A DNA stretch of 64,000 nucleotides from Marinobacter sp. ELB17. Its GTDB lineage: Bacteria > Pseudomonadota > Gammaproteobacteria > Pseudomonadales > Oleiphilaceae. The notes under the pieces are model-generated. The model saw nothing but the letters and a program-made list of their open reading frames with translations, did no database searches and was not told the origin of the DNA. Positions 55,442 through 64,000 of this stretch are shown piece after piece; positions within the stretch are counted from its first letter, which is position 1; each line of letters begins with the position of its first letter. Position numbers and translations under genes: made by a program. The stretch is taken from assembly GCF_000169375.1 (NCBI RefSeq), contig NZ_AAXY01000010.1, positions 62,001 through 126,000 on the forward strand, read 5' to 3'.

Positions 55442-55873
55442 ATGCGCGTTTGTGGTGTTGAATTAACCGGCAGCGATGCCGTGGTGTGTTTGCTGAACCT
55501 GGATCAGGGGCATTTCAGTCTGCCAGACAGTAAGGTTCGTAAGTTAAGCCTGAAGAAAAACCACACCCGTGCTGATCTGCAGGAGTTTCAGGTGTCGTTC
55601 ATGGAGTTTCTGGCGGAGCACAGCGTTAATAAAGTGGCTATTAAAGAGCGTATGCCAAAAGGCAAGTTCGCTGGCGGTGCCATCAGCTTCAAGTTAGAGG
55701 CCGCTATTCAATTAATGACTGGTGCTGACATTGAGGTTGTTTTACTTCCGCCTGCACTGATTAAATCGACGCTCTCTTCTAACCCTTTGCCTGTTCCGTT
55801 TGCAGACACCGGTTTGAAGATTTTTCAGGAAACCGCATTTACAGCGGCTTATGTGGGGCATATGGCAAAGTAA
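55442..55873 (+). CDS. DUF3010 family protein
   Basis: A 143-residue conserved protein of unknown function. MRVCGVELTGSDAVVCLLNL, VAIKERMPKGKFAGGAISFK and LEAAIQLM are family-typical. The alternation of strands and helices resembles an RNase H-like fold, but I cannot assign an activity. ATG 55442 matches the family start; the frame is open before it. Confidence 0.88.
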   Translation: MRVCGVELTGSDAVVCLLNLDQGHFSLPDSKVRKLSLKKNHTRADLQEFQVSFMEFLAEHSVNKVAIKERMPKGKFAGGAISFKLEAAIQLMTGADIEVVLLPPALIKSTLSSNPLPVPFADTGLKIFQETAFTAAYVGHMAK

Positions 55874-55924
55874 CGCCAGCAATGCTCAGGTTCACACTTT
55901 CACTTTGAGGAGTTAAAATGTTTT

Positions 55925-56836
55925 ATGCGCCCTGTAGTGCTTCTTGATGGTGGCCTTGGCCAAGAGATTTATCGGCGTGCTGCCAACGTTAGTTCAGCGC
56001 TGTGGTCGGTTGCGGTTATGCACGAGCAGCCGGACGTGGTTACCGCGGTGCACTCCGACTTTATCCGTGCTGGCGCCAAAACGTTATCGCTCAACACTTA
56101 TGCCGCTACGCCATCCCGTTTGCTGCGGCACGGCCAGTTGGAGCAGTTGGCGGCCATTCACCAAAATGCTTTTGAGTTGCTGGGGCAGGCTGTAAAAGCC
56201 ACTGGCGCGTGTGTGGATATTGCAGGTTGCCTGCCGCCCCTGGCCGGAAGTTATCAGGGCCAGCCCGCGCGTTCGTTTGAGGATTTGCGGGATGAATACT
56301 CGGTGCTGGTAAAGCAGCAGGCCGTGGCTGACGTTTTGCTGATTGAAACCATGACCAATACCCTGGAAGCGTGTGCGGCCTGTGCCGCCGCGAGCGAGTT
56401 GGGCAAGCCTTATGGCGTTGCGTTTCGCCTTGAGGCAGACGGTAAACTAATGTCTGGTGAAACCCTGGCTGAGGCGGTTGCCGCCGTTTCCCCGTACTCA
56501 CCTACGGCGGTAATGCTCAACTGCTGTGACCCCGAGTTGATTTCTGCTGCCATGCCCGAGTTGGTTAGGTTGCACCCATGCGTGGGCGGTTATGCCAACG
56601 CCTTTAAGTCGGTGGAGGCGCTGGCGCAGGGTGGCTCGGTGGATGCGCTGGAGGCGCGGGCGGATATTTCCCCGCAAGCCTATGTCGCCCATGTGCGCCA
56701 GTGGCTGGATGATGGGGCGACAGTTATTGGCGGCTGCTGCGAGATTACACCGGAGCATGTGCGGCACATTGTAGAAACGCTTGCGGACGACTATGAGTTT
56801 ATTCGGTTCTCCCAGCGGTCTGTGCCAAACTCCTGA
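55925..56836 (+). CDS. Homocysteine S-methyltransferase family protein
   Basis: A 303-residue zinc-dependent methyltransferase of the MmuM/BhmT type. It probably transfers a methyl group from S-methylmethionine or a betaine to homocysteine. The zinc ligands are Cys200 or Cys201 (LNCCDPELI) and the pair Cys271/Cys272 (GGCCEITPEH). The N-terminal LLDGGLGQEIYRRA matches the substrate loop of the family. GAGGAG lies 14 bases upstream, a little far; an ATG at 55918 in another frame gives only nine codons. Confidence 0.88.
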   Translation: MRPVVLLDGGLGQEIYRRAANVSSALWSVAVMHEQPDVVTAVHSDFIRAGAKTLSLNTYAATPSRLLRHGQLEQLAAIHQNAFELLGQAVKATGACVDIAGCLPPLAGSYQGQPARSFEDLRDEYSVLVKQQAVADVLLIETMTNTLEACAACAAASELGKPYGVAFRLEADGKLMSGETLAEAVAAVSPYSPTAVMLNCCDPELISAAMPELVRLHPCVGGYANAFKSVEALAQGGSVDALEARADISPQAYVAHVRQWLDDGATVIGGCCEITPEHVRHIVETLADDYEFIRFSQRSVPNS

Positions 56837-56879
56837 GCAAGAAAACTCGAGTTTAAATTTTTAAATTGATGGAATTCTT

Positions 56880-57263
56880 ATGAGCAGTAACGAACTAACC
56901 GAAGTGCTCGAAATGAACGGCGAAGAGCGCTACGACTACTTTTTGAGCGCTGTGCTCGAAGAGCGGGATATCTGGATACTGATCAACACCGACAACCGTT
57001 TTCTGAAACTTGTTTCAGAAGAGGAGGGCGTGGCGCACGTGCCAGTGTGGCCCAGCGCCGAATTCGCCGCAGAGTATGCCAAGGGATCAGACGATCTGAC
57101 CCCGAAAAGCATTTCCCTGCCAGACTTTTTCAAAAAATGGGTGCCTGGCCTGACCAAAGACAAGGTGGAAGTGGGCGTGTTCCCTGGCGCGGACGGTACT
57201 TTGTGGATAACCGAACCGGAAGAACTAAAGCGCGATCTGCAAGAAGAGATGTCGAGCTTTTAG
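56880..57263 (+). CDS. DUF2750 domain protein
   Basis: A 127-residue conserved protein of unknown function with the DUF2750 pattern: RYDYFLSAVLEERDIWILIN, VPVWPSAEFAAEYA, SLPDFFKKWVPGL, VGVFPGADGTLWITEPEEL. Soluble, acidic. It is the last gene of the rightward group 55081-57263 and is followed by REP-like repeats. Confidence 0.85.
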   Translation: MSSNELTEVLEMNGEERYDYFLSAVLEERDIWILINTDNRFLKLVSEEEGVAHVPVWPSAEFAAEYAKGSDDLTPKSISLPDFFKKWVPGLTKDKVEVGVFPGADGTLWITEPEELKRDLQEEMSSF

Positions 57264-57272
57264 GTAAGGTAG

Positions 57273-57324
57273 GGGACAGATTTAAAATCTCAAAGCTAAG
57301 GGACAGATTTCAAATCTGTCCCTT
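57273..57324. repeat. GGGACAGATTT palindromic repeats (REP-like)
   Basis: A half unit GGGGACAGATTTAAAATCT (57272-57290) is followed by a full palindrome: AAGGGACAGATTT (57298-57310) pairs with AAATCTGTCCCTT (57312-57324) around one base. Such GGGACAGATTT units are common intergenic repeats in many genomes and are often linked to REP-associated Y1 transposases. Between converging genes here it may also terminate transcription. Confidence 0.75.
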
Positions 57325-57333
57325 ATCCTGTTT

Positions 57334-57777
57334 TTACTCAGCCGCAGTCACGTATTTCAAAACCTCAACCACCTGCTCAGGCGTCTGTGCCCACGCCATG
57401 GCGGCGGAGTCCACTTCTTTCAGCGGGTGGACAATGTCGTCGTTGTGCAGGGTAATGTAAGGCGTGCCCATGGCGGCGCAGAACCCGGCGTCAAAGGCGG
57501 CGTTCCACTGTTTGTACTTGTCACCGAAGCGAATCACTGCAAGGTCGCACTGCTCCAGCATCGTTTTCGTGCGAATGCCGTTCACTTTGGATGATTGGTG
57601 ATCGCGCCAAAACGCCACATCCGGCTTGCCCAGCATATCGCCCGCCGCGTCGCTGGCTTCGTGGTTTGTGACCGGAGCGGTGAATTCCACGGGCAGGCCG
57701 GCCGCTTCTGCGCCCGCCTCAATTTGTTCACGCCAGTCTGTATGAATTTCGCCAGAAAGATAGACGGTCCAGATCAT
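57334..57777 (-). CDS. YtoQ family protein (deoxyribosyltransferase-like)
   Basis: A 147-residue protein of the YtoQ family, related in fold to nucleoside 2-deoxyribosyltransferases. Segments: VYLSGEIHTDWREQIEAGAE, PVTNHEASD, AVIRFGDKYKQWNAAFDAGF and CAAMGTPYITLHND. Activity is not established for the family. AGGAGA precedes the ATG. It is convergent with the DUF2750 gene. Confidence 0.87.
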   Translation of the reverse strand: MIWTVYLSGEIHTDWREQIEAGAEAAGLPVEFTAPVTNHEASDAAGDMLGKPDVAFWRDHQSSKVNGIRTKTMLEQCDLAVIRFGDKYKQWNAAFDAGFCAAMGTPYITLHNDDIVHPLKEVDSAAMAWAQTPEQVVEVLKYVTAAE

Positions 57778-57972
57778 GGGATTCTCCTGAGGTAATAATT
57801 GAGCAGATTAACTGCTGTGCCAATAAACGAGGGCCCATCATACGTGAGCGGGCGGGGGGATTCATTTCACGCCTTTAACACCTAGGACTCACTTGCAATT
57901 TTTCAGTTTGCGCCAATGATAGATAGTAGGATAACTATCTTTGAGCCGCTGTGCGCCGATATGAGGAGAACC

Positions 57973-58926
57973 ATGGATTTCAAAGATTATTACGCCGTGC
58001 TCGGTGTGAGCGAGTCTGCCTCTCCCGAAGACATTAAAAAGTCCTATCGCAAACTGGCGCGGAAATATCATCCGGACGTGAGCAAGGAAGACAGCGCCGA
58101 TGACATGTTCAAAAATGTCGGCGAAGCCTACGAAGTTCTGAAAGACCCGGAAAAACGCACCGAATACGACCAGTTGCGCAAATACGGCGCGCAACCTGAC
58201 GGTTCATTTCAGCCACCCCCTGGCTGGCAGAGTGAATCCGGTTTTGGTCGCGGTGGCTACACCGAAGCCGATGCCAGCAAGTTCAGCGATTTTTTCGAGC
58301 AGATGTTTGGCCGTGGCCAGCAACCCGGTGGCGGCGGTTTTCGTCAGAACATACGCGTGCGCGGTGAAGACATTCATGCCCGCCTGGCGCTGTTTCTGGA
58401 AGAAGCCTACAACGGTTGCGATAAACAGGTGTCGTTTGCTGTGCACGACGCAGACGCGCGTGGCCGCGTAGTGGCGCGGCAGAAAACCCTCAAGGTCAAA
58501 ATTCCCGCCGGTATGCGCGAGGGCCAGCACATCCGCCTGAAAGGCCAGGGTTCGCCCGGTGTGGGTGGTGCCAGCGCCGGGGACCTGTTTATCGAAGTGG
58601 AACTGGCGCCCCATCCGCAGTTCACAGTAGAAGGCAACGATGTACTGATCACTGTGCCTATCAGCCCGTGGGAGGGCGCGTTAGGTGCCAGCATTGCTGT
58701 GCCGGTGGTCGGTGGTAAAGTGAGTGTGAAGGTACCGAAAGGTTCTTCCAGCGGTCGCAAGCTGCGCCTGAAAGGCAAAGGCTTGCCTGGCAAGCATGTG
58801 GGAGATCAGATTGTGATTTTGCAGGTGACGCTACCTGAGGCACATTCGGAACAAGCGCTGGCTATTTACCAACAGCTGGCAGACGTTGAAAAAGACTTCA
58901 ATCCACGCGCCAAACTGCACGTGTAA
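57973..58926 (+). CDS. cbpA: Curved-DNA-binding protein / DnaJ-class co-chaperone
   Basis: A 317-residue DnaJ-type co-chaperone without zinc finger. The J domain covers residues 1-70 with HPD at 33-35 (YHPDVS), followed by a Gly/Phe-rich linker ([12 protein letters not shown]) and two C-terminal substrate-binding domains ([40 protein letters not shown]). CbpA stimulates DnaK and binds curved DNA in E. coli. ATG 57973 has GAGGAG upstream and starts the J domain. Forms an operon with cbpM. Confidence 0.93.
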   Translation: MDFKDYYAVLGVSESASPEDIKKSYRKLARKYHPDVSKEDSADDMFKNVGEAYEVLKDPEKRTEYDQLRKYGAQPDGSFQPPPGWQSESGFGRGGYTEADASKFSDFFEQMFGRGQQPGGGGFRQNIRVRGEDIHARLALFLEEAYNGCDKQVSFAVHDADARGRVVARQKTLKVKIPAGMREGQHIRLKGQGSPGVGGASAGDLFIEVELAPHPQFTVEGNDVLITVPISPWEGALGASIAVPVVGGKVSVKVPKGSSSGRKLRLKGKGLPGKHVGDQIVILQVTLPEAHSEQALAIYQQLADVEKDFNPRAKLHV

Positions 58927-58939
58927 CCGGAGGTTTGGG

Positions 58940-59284
58940 ATGAGCAGACAAGATCGCATTTTGACTGTAGAAATTACCGATGCCGACGGTGGCGTGTTTA
59001 CATTGCACGAGATTTGCGAACGTGGTGAATGTCACGCAGAATTCGTGATTAAGCTGGTGAACTACGGCATTCTGTCGCCCATCGAAGAGCATCACCTTCC
59101 GCGGGACTGGCAATTCGATGTAATGGCCTTAACACGCCTGCAGCGGGCCTTAAGATTGCAGCAGGACCTGAAACTGAATTTGCCGGGTCTGGCGGTATCG
59201 CTCGATTTGCTGGATGAAATTCAGCAAATGCGTAGGGAAGTGAGCCGCCTGAACCAGCGTCTTCGGCAGTTGTCAGGGGAATAG
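58940..59284 (+). CDS. cbpM: Chaperone modulator CbpM
   Basis: A 114-residue helical protein of the CbpM (MerR_2-like) family that binds the J domain of CbpA and inhibits it. CERGECHAEFVIKLVNYGIL and WQFDVMALTRLQRALRLQQD are family-typical, followed by a coiled coil (DLLDEIQQMRREVSRLNQRL). It starts 13 bases after cbpA, with GGAGG in front. Confidence 0.92.
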   Translation: MSRQDRILTVEITDADGGVFTLHEICERGECHAEFVIKLVNYGILSPIEEHHLPRDWQFDVMALTRLQRALRLQQDLKLNLPGLAVSLDLLDEIQQMRREVSRLNQRLRQLSGE

Positions 59285-59338
59285 ACGACACAGGAATGTA
59301 GGGCGCGTGTTCATAACAGTGGCGCCATTCTCTCGTAT

Positions 59339-59512
59339 TCAGGCGCTCTTTTCGAGCGCCTGGATTTCCGCATACAGCTTTTCGGCTTCCTCCATCAACG
59401 TGCTGTGGGTGCGTAAATCACCATTTCGCTGAGAGTGCAGTGCTTTCTCCAACTTGGCCTCGTAGGCTTTTTGCAGTTTCTTCTTCGGATCGCTTTTAAA
59501 GAATCCAAGCAT
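59339..59512 (-). CDS. Small DUF6435-type protein
   Basis: A 57-residue cytoplasmic protein: MLGFFKSDPKKKLQKAYEAK, then LHSQRNGDLRTHSTLMEEAE. This pattern matches a small, widespread Lacal_2735/DUF6435 family of unknown function; the assignment is from memory. GGAGC precedes ATG 59512. The last codons form a hairpin, described separately. Confidence 0.78.
   Translation of the reverse strand: MLGFFKSDPKKKLQKAYEAKLEKALHSQRNGDLRTHSTLMEEAEKLYAEIQALEKSA
59340..59362. terminator. Hairpin overlapping the stop codon of the DUF6435 gene
   Basis: CAGGCGCTC (59340-59348) and GAGCGCCTG (59354-59362) pair perfectly around TTTTC. It lies inside the last eight codons and stop of the small minus-strand gene and just after cbpM. 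It may stop cbpAM transcripts; no clear T run follows. Confidence 0.5.
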
Positions 59513-59636
59513 TAATCGCTCCTTATTTAATAGAATTTTCGGTGTATACGGCAAATACATCGAATCCGATGACTAAGCCGGCACTACCGGTTATGCTCTA
59601 CTGCTAAGCCTTTAATACACAACGGAGTTGGTTTTC

Positions 59637-60365
59637 ATGGGTGAAGCAAAACGTCGCCACCACAGCGGTTCCGCTGCGGCTCGTAAACCGGCTAGCAAGC
59701 GCTCGCTGGCCTTGGGTATTATGACTTTGACTGTCGTCGCCATGTTGATTGGCCTGTTTTTTATAACGTCTGGCCCGTCGCCGGATTCCGATGAACTGCC
59801 AGTTGCAAAACAAGGTACGCCGGATTTTCCAGCCGAGTTGGACCAATTTGGTGTTTCAGTGGGTGCAGCTGATGCGCCGGTTGTGGTGCGGGAATTTGCG
59901 GATTATCAGTGTCCGGCCTGCGCCCGCTTCGCCGACGCTAGCCAACGTTTGAAAAAAGAGTACGTGGAAAGCGGTAAGGTGCGTTTTGTGTACTTTGAGC
60001 TGCCGTTATCACAGCACGCCAACGCCATGCCGGCTGCCCAGGCCGCGCGCTGCGCGGGCGACCAGAACGCCTTTTGGCCCATGCACGAGGCACTGTACAG
60101 CAATCAGTCGGCCTGGGCAGGCGTATCAGATCCGCAGGCAACGTTTACCCGCTATGCCGGCGACCTTGGCCTGAGTGAAAATCGCTTCAGCCGCTGCATG
60201 GCCACAGAACTGCACCGCGAGGCCATCGAACAAAGCGCCAAAGTGGCAACCCAGCTGCGAGTGGTCAGCACGCCCACAGTGATGGTCGATAACATCGTCC
60301 TGACCCGCCCAGGCTGGGGGCAGCTGTCGGCTGTAGTGGAACGCGAACTGGCTGTCAGCCGCTAA
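59637..60365 (+). CDS. Membrane-anchored DsbA-family thiol oxidoreductase
   Basis: A 242-residue thioredoxin-fold protein. A basic N terminus (MGEAKRRHHSG) is followed by one membrane helix (ALGIMTLTVVAMLIGLFFIT, residues ~25-45), placing the domain in the periplasm. The active site is C-P-A-C in YQCPACARFADAS, and VVSTPTVMVDNIVL carries the cis-proline loop. This is the Thioredoxin_4/BdbD-like branch of DsbA. ATG 59637 follows CGGAG. Role: disulfide chemistry of exported proteins. Confidence 0.88.
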   Translation: MGEAKRRHHSGSAAARKPASKRSLALGIMTLTVVAMLIGLFFITSGPSPDSDELPVAKQGTPDFPAELDQFGVSVGAADAPVVVREFADYQCPACARFADASQRLKKEYVESGKVRFVYFELPLSQHANAMPAAQAARCAGDQNAFWPMHEALYSNQSAWAGVSDPQATFTRYAGDLGLSENRFSRCMATELHREAIEQSAKVATQLRVVSTPTVMVDNIVLTRPGWGQLSAVVERELAVSR

Positions 60366-60381
60366 CTTTTTTGGTGATACC

Positions 60382-60406
60382 TGGCCGCAGCGCGCTGCTG
60401 CGGCCA
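60382..60406. terminator. GC-rich hairpin after DsbA-type gene
   Basis: TGGCCGCAGC pairs with GCTGCGGCCA across five bases, 17 bases after the stop. No T run follows on the plus strand; on the minus strand the stem is followed by a T run (complement of AAAAAAG at about 60366). Weak terminator or spacer. Confidence 0.45.
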
Positions 60407-60513
60407 CTCCTGACTTGATCCATCGCCTTAATTGACTAAAATCACCCTCTGTTTGAATACCCGACTACCCCAACCATGCTCCGGATTTACGATCCGGCCC
60501 GCAGGAGATTACT

Positions 60514-61563
60514 ATGACTGATTCCGTTGTTGTGTGTGCGCTGTATAAATTCGCGGTTTTGAACGACTATCAGACCCTTCGCCAGCCGCTGCTGAACCTG
60601 ATGCTGGCAAAAGGTGTGCATGGCACATTATTGCTGGCCAGCGAGGGCATTAATGGCACCGTAGCCGGCAGCCGCGAGGGCGTTGATGCGGTAAAGACCT
60701 GGATTAACAGCGATGGCCGTTTCGCCGGCATTGAATACAAGGAATCGTTTGTCGGCGAGCAGCCGTTCAAGCGCACCAAGGTCAAGCTGAAGAAAGAAAT
60801 TGTCACCATGGGCGTTGAAGGCATTGATCCAAAGCGCATTGTGGGCACCTACCTGAACCCCGAGCAATGGAACGAATTGATTTCCGATCCCGAGGTGGTG
60901 CTGGTCGATACCCGCAACCAGTATGAAGTGGAAATTGGCACCTTCAAAAACGCCCTCAACCCCGCCACAGATTCATTTCGAGAATTTCCCGAGTACGTAA
61001 GACAGAACCTTGACCCGGTCAAACACAAGAAAGTCGCCATGTTCTGCACCGGTGGTATCCGCTGTGAAAAGTCGACGGCCTATATGAAAGAGCAGGGCTT
61101 TGACGAGGTGTATCACCTTAAAGGCGGCATATTAAAATACCTGGAAGAGATGCCGGAAGATAAAAGCTTGTGGGAAGGTGAATGTTTCGTATTTGATGAT
61201 CGCGTTACAGTCAATCATCGCCTTGAGCGTGGCGAATACGACCAGTGCCACGCCTGCCGTCGCCCGATCACTGAAAATGACAAGCTGCGGCCGGAATATA
61301 ACAAAGGCGTGAGCTGTCATCAGTGCGCTGGTGTATCAAGCGCGTCTCAAAAGGCACGCTTTGCCGAGCGCGAACGGCAAATGCGCCTGGCCGAGGAGCG
61401 TGGTGAAGTTCACGTAGGAGGCGATGCGGCCCGCGTTGTTGCTGAACGCAAAAAACGCAAGCAGGCCGAGCGCGCACGTCAGGCCAAACTAAGTCTGGAA
61501 GGTAAAAAAGTCCGTGCCGATTTAGGGTATAACCTTGAAAAGCCCTCGACGGATCACAACTAA
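60514..61563 (+). CDS. trhO: tRNA uridine(34) hydroxylase, rhodanese family
   Basis: A 349-residue protein of the YceA/TrhO family, which hydroxylates U34 in tRNA using oxygen, a step toward wobble uridine-5-oxyacetate. An N-terminal acylphosphatase-like domain ([20 protein letters not shown]) is followed by a rhodanese domain with active-site Cys178 in [16 protein letters not shown], then a cysteine cluster (CHACRRPI...CHQC) likely for zinc. The C-terminal ~70 residues are a basic, helical tail. GGAG precedes the ATG. Stand-alone gene. Confidence 0.93.
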   Translation: MTDSVVVCALYKFAVLNDYQTLRQPLLNLMLAKGVHGTLLLASEGINGTVAGSREGVDAVKTWINSDGRFAGIEYKESFVGEQPFKRTKVKLKKEIVTMGVEGIDPKRIVGTYLNPEQWNELISDPEVVLVDTRNQYEVEIGTFKNALNPATDSFREFPEYVRQNLDPVKHKKVAMFCTGGIRCEKSTAYMKEQGFDEVYHLKGGILKYLEEMPEDKSLWEGECFVFDDRVTVNHRLERGEYDQCHACRRPITENDKLRPEYNKGVSCHQCAGVSSASQKARFAERERQMRLAEERGEVHVGGDAARVVAERKKRKQAERARQAKLSLEGKKVRADLGYNLEKPSTDHN

Positions 61564-61633
61564 ACCTTATATACCTGCCATTCATCGGCTGCGTGCTTAT
61601 AGGGGTTGCGCGGCTTACCAACAGGTTTTCATT

Positions 61634-62179
61634 ATGCCAAAACACTTTGAACAGGCGCCCGGACTTCATCACGAGCCGGTGCCAGAAACCGAAGGCTTTG
61701 TATTTAACCAAACCATGTTACGAGTAAAAGATCCTCAAAAATCCCTGGATTTTTACAGTCGGGTTCTGGGTATGCGTTTGGTCCGCAAACTGGACTTTCC
61801 GGAAATGAAATTTACCCTGTATTTTCTGGGGTATCTGGATGAGCGTCAGGCCAGCACGGTACCGACCGATGATGCCCACCGCACCACTTACACCTTTGGC
61901 CGCGAAGCCATGTTGGAATTGACTCACAACTGGGGTACCGAGAACGACGACGATTTTGCCTACCACAACGGCAACGACCAGCCCCAGGGCTTTGGCCATA
62001 TTGGTATCGCGGTGCCGGATGTTTACTCGGCCTGTGATCGGTTCGAGGCTTTGCACGTCGATTTTGTGAAAAAGCCGGATGACGGCAAGATGAAGGGCCT
62101 GGCGTTTATCAAAGACCCCGACGGCTACTGGATTGAAATTCTGCAGCCCGATATGCTTGAGTATCAGCGCAAAGACTGA
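61634..62179 (+). CDS. gloA: Lactoylglutathione lyase (glyoxalase I)
   Basis: A 181-residue glyoxalase I of the larger, eukaryote-like type, which turns the methylglyoxal-glutathione hemithioacetal into lactoylglutathione. Metal ligands: Gln in [10 protein letters not shown], Glu in [10 protein letters not shown], His in [11 protein letters not shown], Glu in [10 protein letters not shown]. The frame is open for 33 codons upstream, but ATG 61634 begins the family N terminus. It follows trhO by 70 bases. Confidence 0.93.
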   Translation: MPKHFEQAPGLHHEPVPETEGFVFNQTMLRVKDPQKSLDFYSRVLGMRLVRKLDFPEMKFTLYFLGYLDERQASTVPTDDAHRTTYTFGREAMLELTHNWGTENDDDFAYHNGNDQPQGFGHIGIAVPDVYSACDRFEALHVDFVKKPDDGKMKGLAFIKDPDGYWIEILQPDMLEYQRKD

Positions 62180-62209
62180 TGCGCGCGGTCAGCCTTCAAC
62201 GCTCACTCG

Positions 62210-63175
62210 TTAGTTGGCTGGCTGTGGTGGGTTACCATAGCGTGACGCCACCACCACCGCTACGGTGAGTATAAACGCGCCCGCAAGGCCGATTGTGCCT
62301 AATTCCTCGCCTAGAATGAGCCATGCCAGTAGTGCGACAAATAAGGGTTCCAAAATAACAATGATGCTGGCCAGGGTGGCCGGCGTTGTCTGCATACCGT
62401 CAAAAAAGCACAGGTAAGCAATACAGGTTGGCACTACCCCGATGTAAATTACCATCAGCCAGTGCTGCCATTGCAAGTTTTGCACATCGGCAAAGCCACC
62501 GCTGAAATAGACCGCTGGCAGCAAGACCAACGCAGCGGTGAAGAAACACAGAAAAGCGGTAGTAAACACCGGCGTTCGCGCAGAGTTGTAACGGCTGGTC
62601 AGGTTAAACCCGGTGTAAACAGCCGCGGCCAGCAGCGACATTAGAATACCCGCCAGGCGCAATGTCCCCGCAGTTTCCATGTCGCTCAACACCAGCATAA
62701 CGGTACCGGCTATGGCCACGAACAGCGCCGCCAGGGTAATCGCACCCGGTTTTTCACCCAGTATGGGGGCCGCCAGCAGGGCTACAAAAACCGGTGGCAG
62801 GCACAGTGAAATCAACGTGGCGATGCCGGCACCGGTTAAGTCTACCGCCACCAGATAGCTGCCCTGATATACAGCCTGAAAAATGCCCAGCCCGGCCAGT
62901 GGTACTAGGGCCTTTAACGGAATCTGGCGCAGACGCGTGAGCGGTGCAGGGCCGTCGGTCGGGTTTTGCCGTTGCTGGAGGGCCAACCGGTGCTGCTCGC
63001 GGCGCATTAGCAGCCAGAAAAACGGCAGGGCTACCATTAATCTGAGTAAGCCCAGGGTAAGGCCTCCCAGGTCAGAACTGGCAAACAGAAATTTAGCGAC
63101 GATGCTGGTGGTAGACCAGAGCACAGCCGCAAATGCGATTAATAATACGCCCCTGAGCATAAGAACATCCGGCAA
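62210..63175 (-). CDS. EamA-family transporter (DMT superfamily)
   Basis: A 321-residue ten-helix membrane protein with two EamA repeats. FAAVLWSTTSIVAKFLF opens the first repeat and ILMSLLAAAVYTGFNLTSRY the second; the last repeat ends WLILGEELGTIGLAGAFI. Probable exporter of metabolites or amino acids. Convergent with gloA. Confidence 0.87.
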   Translation of the reverse strand: MPDVLMLRGVLLIAFAAVLWSTTSIVAKFLFASSDLGGLTLGLLRLMVALPFFWLLMRREQHRLALQQRQNPTDGPAPLTRLRQIPLKALVPLAGLGIFQAVYQGSYLVAVDLTGAGIATLISLCLPPVFVALLAAPILGEKPGAITLAALFVAIAGTVMLVLSDMETAGTLRLAGILMSLLAAAVYTGFNLTSRYNSARTPVFTTAFLCFFTAALVLLPAVYFSGGFADVQNLQWQHWLMVIYIGVVPTCIAYLCFFDGMQTTPATLASIIVILEPLFVALLAWLILGEELGTIGLAGAFILTVAVVVASRYGNPPQPAN

Positions 63176-63294
63176 AAAGAAAGGAAGCTATGATAGGCGT
63201 TGGGGCGTGGCGCGACCAGCCCGATTATGTTTGCCCAAAATAAAACACAGGCCGCGCAGTTTAGTTTGCCGTCGCTGCGAGGCTGAAAACATCT

Positions 63295-64000
63295 TTACGC
63301 AGCGCTGCGACCGCTAAACTGCGCTAGCAGGCGCCCGGTGCTCCAAAGTACAGCTTGCAACAGAGGCGTTATCAGCCAAAGAAGGCCGCGTAAAAGATAT
63401 AGAGCCGGCATTAGCAGCAATAACCAACCAACCCATTGAATCAGTAAGGCCGGTGCGCCAATCACGTCAGCCAGCTCGACCAGAAGGTCGTTAATCAGGC
63501 TGGGGTGGGTGATAACCAGATAGCCTGCGCCTACAATCAGCGGCCATTTGGCATAGCGGGCACTGCTGAGCACTAAGCGGCCACCGCGACTGAAACGTAC
63601 GGCCAGGGCCGCAGAGCGCGTGCCGCGGCTGGCATTCTGGGTGGTTGCGGCAGCGAATCGACCAATACGCAGAACTTTCACCGCGCTGGCGAACACCATC
63701 GCATCCAACGCTGCCCAGCCAATATCACCGGCGCCAATGGGTTCATTCATACGATGGCGTTTTTCCAGTTGGCGCAGGCCACCGGCGAAAAACTGGTTCA
63801 GGCCTTCCAGAACACGCTCGCTAGCAAGCCACTCAACCTTGCCCTCAGGATTAACCAGAAACTGGCCTAGAAAATCATGACCTTCAGTATGAATGTACTG
63901 AACCGCGTACCAGCCGCGCTCGGTGGGTGTGAGTGGCTGTGCAGAATCAACGATCGTCGAGCTGTTTTCGTGATCAGTAAACCATTTTTTAAAGAGCTGA
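63295..64000 (-). CDS. Hypothetical protein with C-terminal membrane helices (5' end beyond window)
   Basis: The frame is open from the stop at 63295 to the window edge (about 235 codons), so the start lies outside. I do not recognise the family. The visible N-terminal part is soluble (TERGWYAVQYIHTEGHDFLG, then EWLASERVLEGLNQFFAGGL). It is followed by DAMVFASAVKVLRIGRFAAA and two or three hydrophobic helices near the end (LIQWVGWLLLLMPALYLLRG). The ATG at 63750 is an internal methionine, since the upstream sequence continues in frame with protein-like composition. Confidence 0.65.
   Translation of the reverse strand, partial: QLFKKWFTDHENSSTIVDSAQPLTPTERGWYAVQYIHTEGHDFLGQFLVNPEGKVEWLASERVLEGLNQFFAGGLRQLEKRHRMNEPIGAGDIGWAALDAMVFASAVKVLRIGRFAAATTQNASRGTRSAALAVRFSRGGRLVLSSARYAKWPLIVGAGYLVITHPSLINDLLVELADVIGAPALLIQWVGWLLLLMPALYLLRGLLWLITPLLQAVLWSTGRLLAQFSGRSAA

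Overview
The window looks like chromosomal DNA of a marine gammaproteobacterium, most likely Marinobacter or a close relative. Grounds: a CCGSCS-motif small protein, a PBPRA1643-type SEC-C protein, a DUF3010 protein, a complete seven-subunit Mrp Na+/H+ antiporter, TRAP transporters, a PutA without a DNA-binding domain next to an Lrp-type regulator, and a PHA depolymerase. The genus is an inference; no rRNA or tRNA gene was seen. About 60 genes are intact, and an unusual number of loci are visibly decaying. Layout. 0-9 kb: a PQQ-type sugar dehydrogenase lipoprotein, a 662-residue protein with a possible papain-like Cys-His-Asn triad, a TAXI TRAP uptake operon ending in a UspA protein, then a LysR regulator carrying a 31-bp perfect inverted repeat. 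9-13.5 kb: a glycerate-type locus (CdaR regulator, GntP permease, glycerate kinase). 13.5-20.9 kb: an eroded region with an mscL 3' remnant, gabD, and a dctPQM TRAP operon in which dctQ has an in-frame stop and dctP is reduced to its last codons, followed by an IS3-like remnant and an intact IS21-family element with 8-bp target duplications. 21-24.1 kb: a four-gene polar amino-acid ABC importer. 24.2-30 kb: mrpABCDEFG on the minus strand. 30.2-34.7 kb: divergent putR/putA for proline catabolism. 34.7-36.1 kb: a FrnE-like DsbA protein and the transglycosylase MtgA. 36.2-39.4 kb: codB, a short PucR-like regulator and codA for cytosine salvage, with a palindromic operator upstream. 39.5-42.5 kb: a kefC 3' fragment, a fasciclin protein and an intact Kef-type antiporter. 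42.6-50.9 kb: two paralogous NADP-dependent oxidoreductases with matching LysR-type boxes, a butanediol-type dehydrogenase, a PHA depolymerase, and a lysR gene split exactly by a second IS21-family element whose own istA is frameshifted. 50.9-55 kb: an outer-membrane protein remnant, an MFS exporter, the CCGSCS protein, a frameshifted flavin reductase and an alcohol dehydrogenase. 55-64 kb: ordinary housekeeping and conserved-hypothetical genes (SEC-C protein, DUF3010, homocysteine methyltransferase, DUF2750, YtoQ, CbpA/CbpM, DUF6435, DsbA, TrhO, GloA, EamA exporter) and one gene cut by the window edge. How it works together: most gene sets are small catabolic or uptake modules (glycerate, proline, cytosine, amino acids, TRAP substrates), each with its own regulator. 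Insertion sequences, nonsense and frameshift lesions have silenced a TRAP system, one regulator and a flavin reductase, which points to recent local genome erosion. No CRISPR array, prophage or clearly new multigene system was seen. The best candidates for new biology are the 662-residue Cys-His-Asn protein, the 31-bp inverted repeat across the lysR start, and the CCGSCS small protein.
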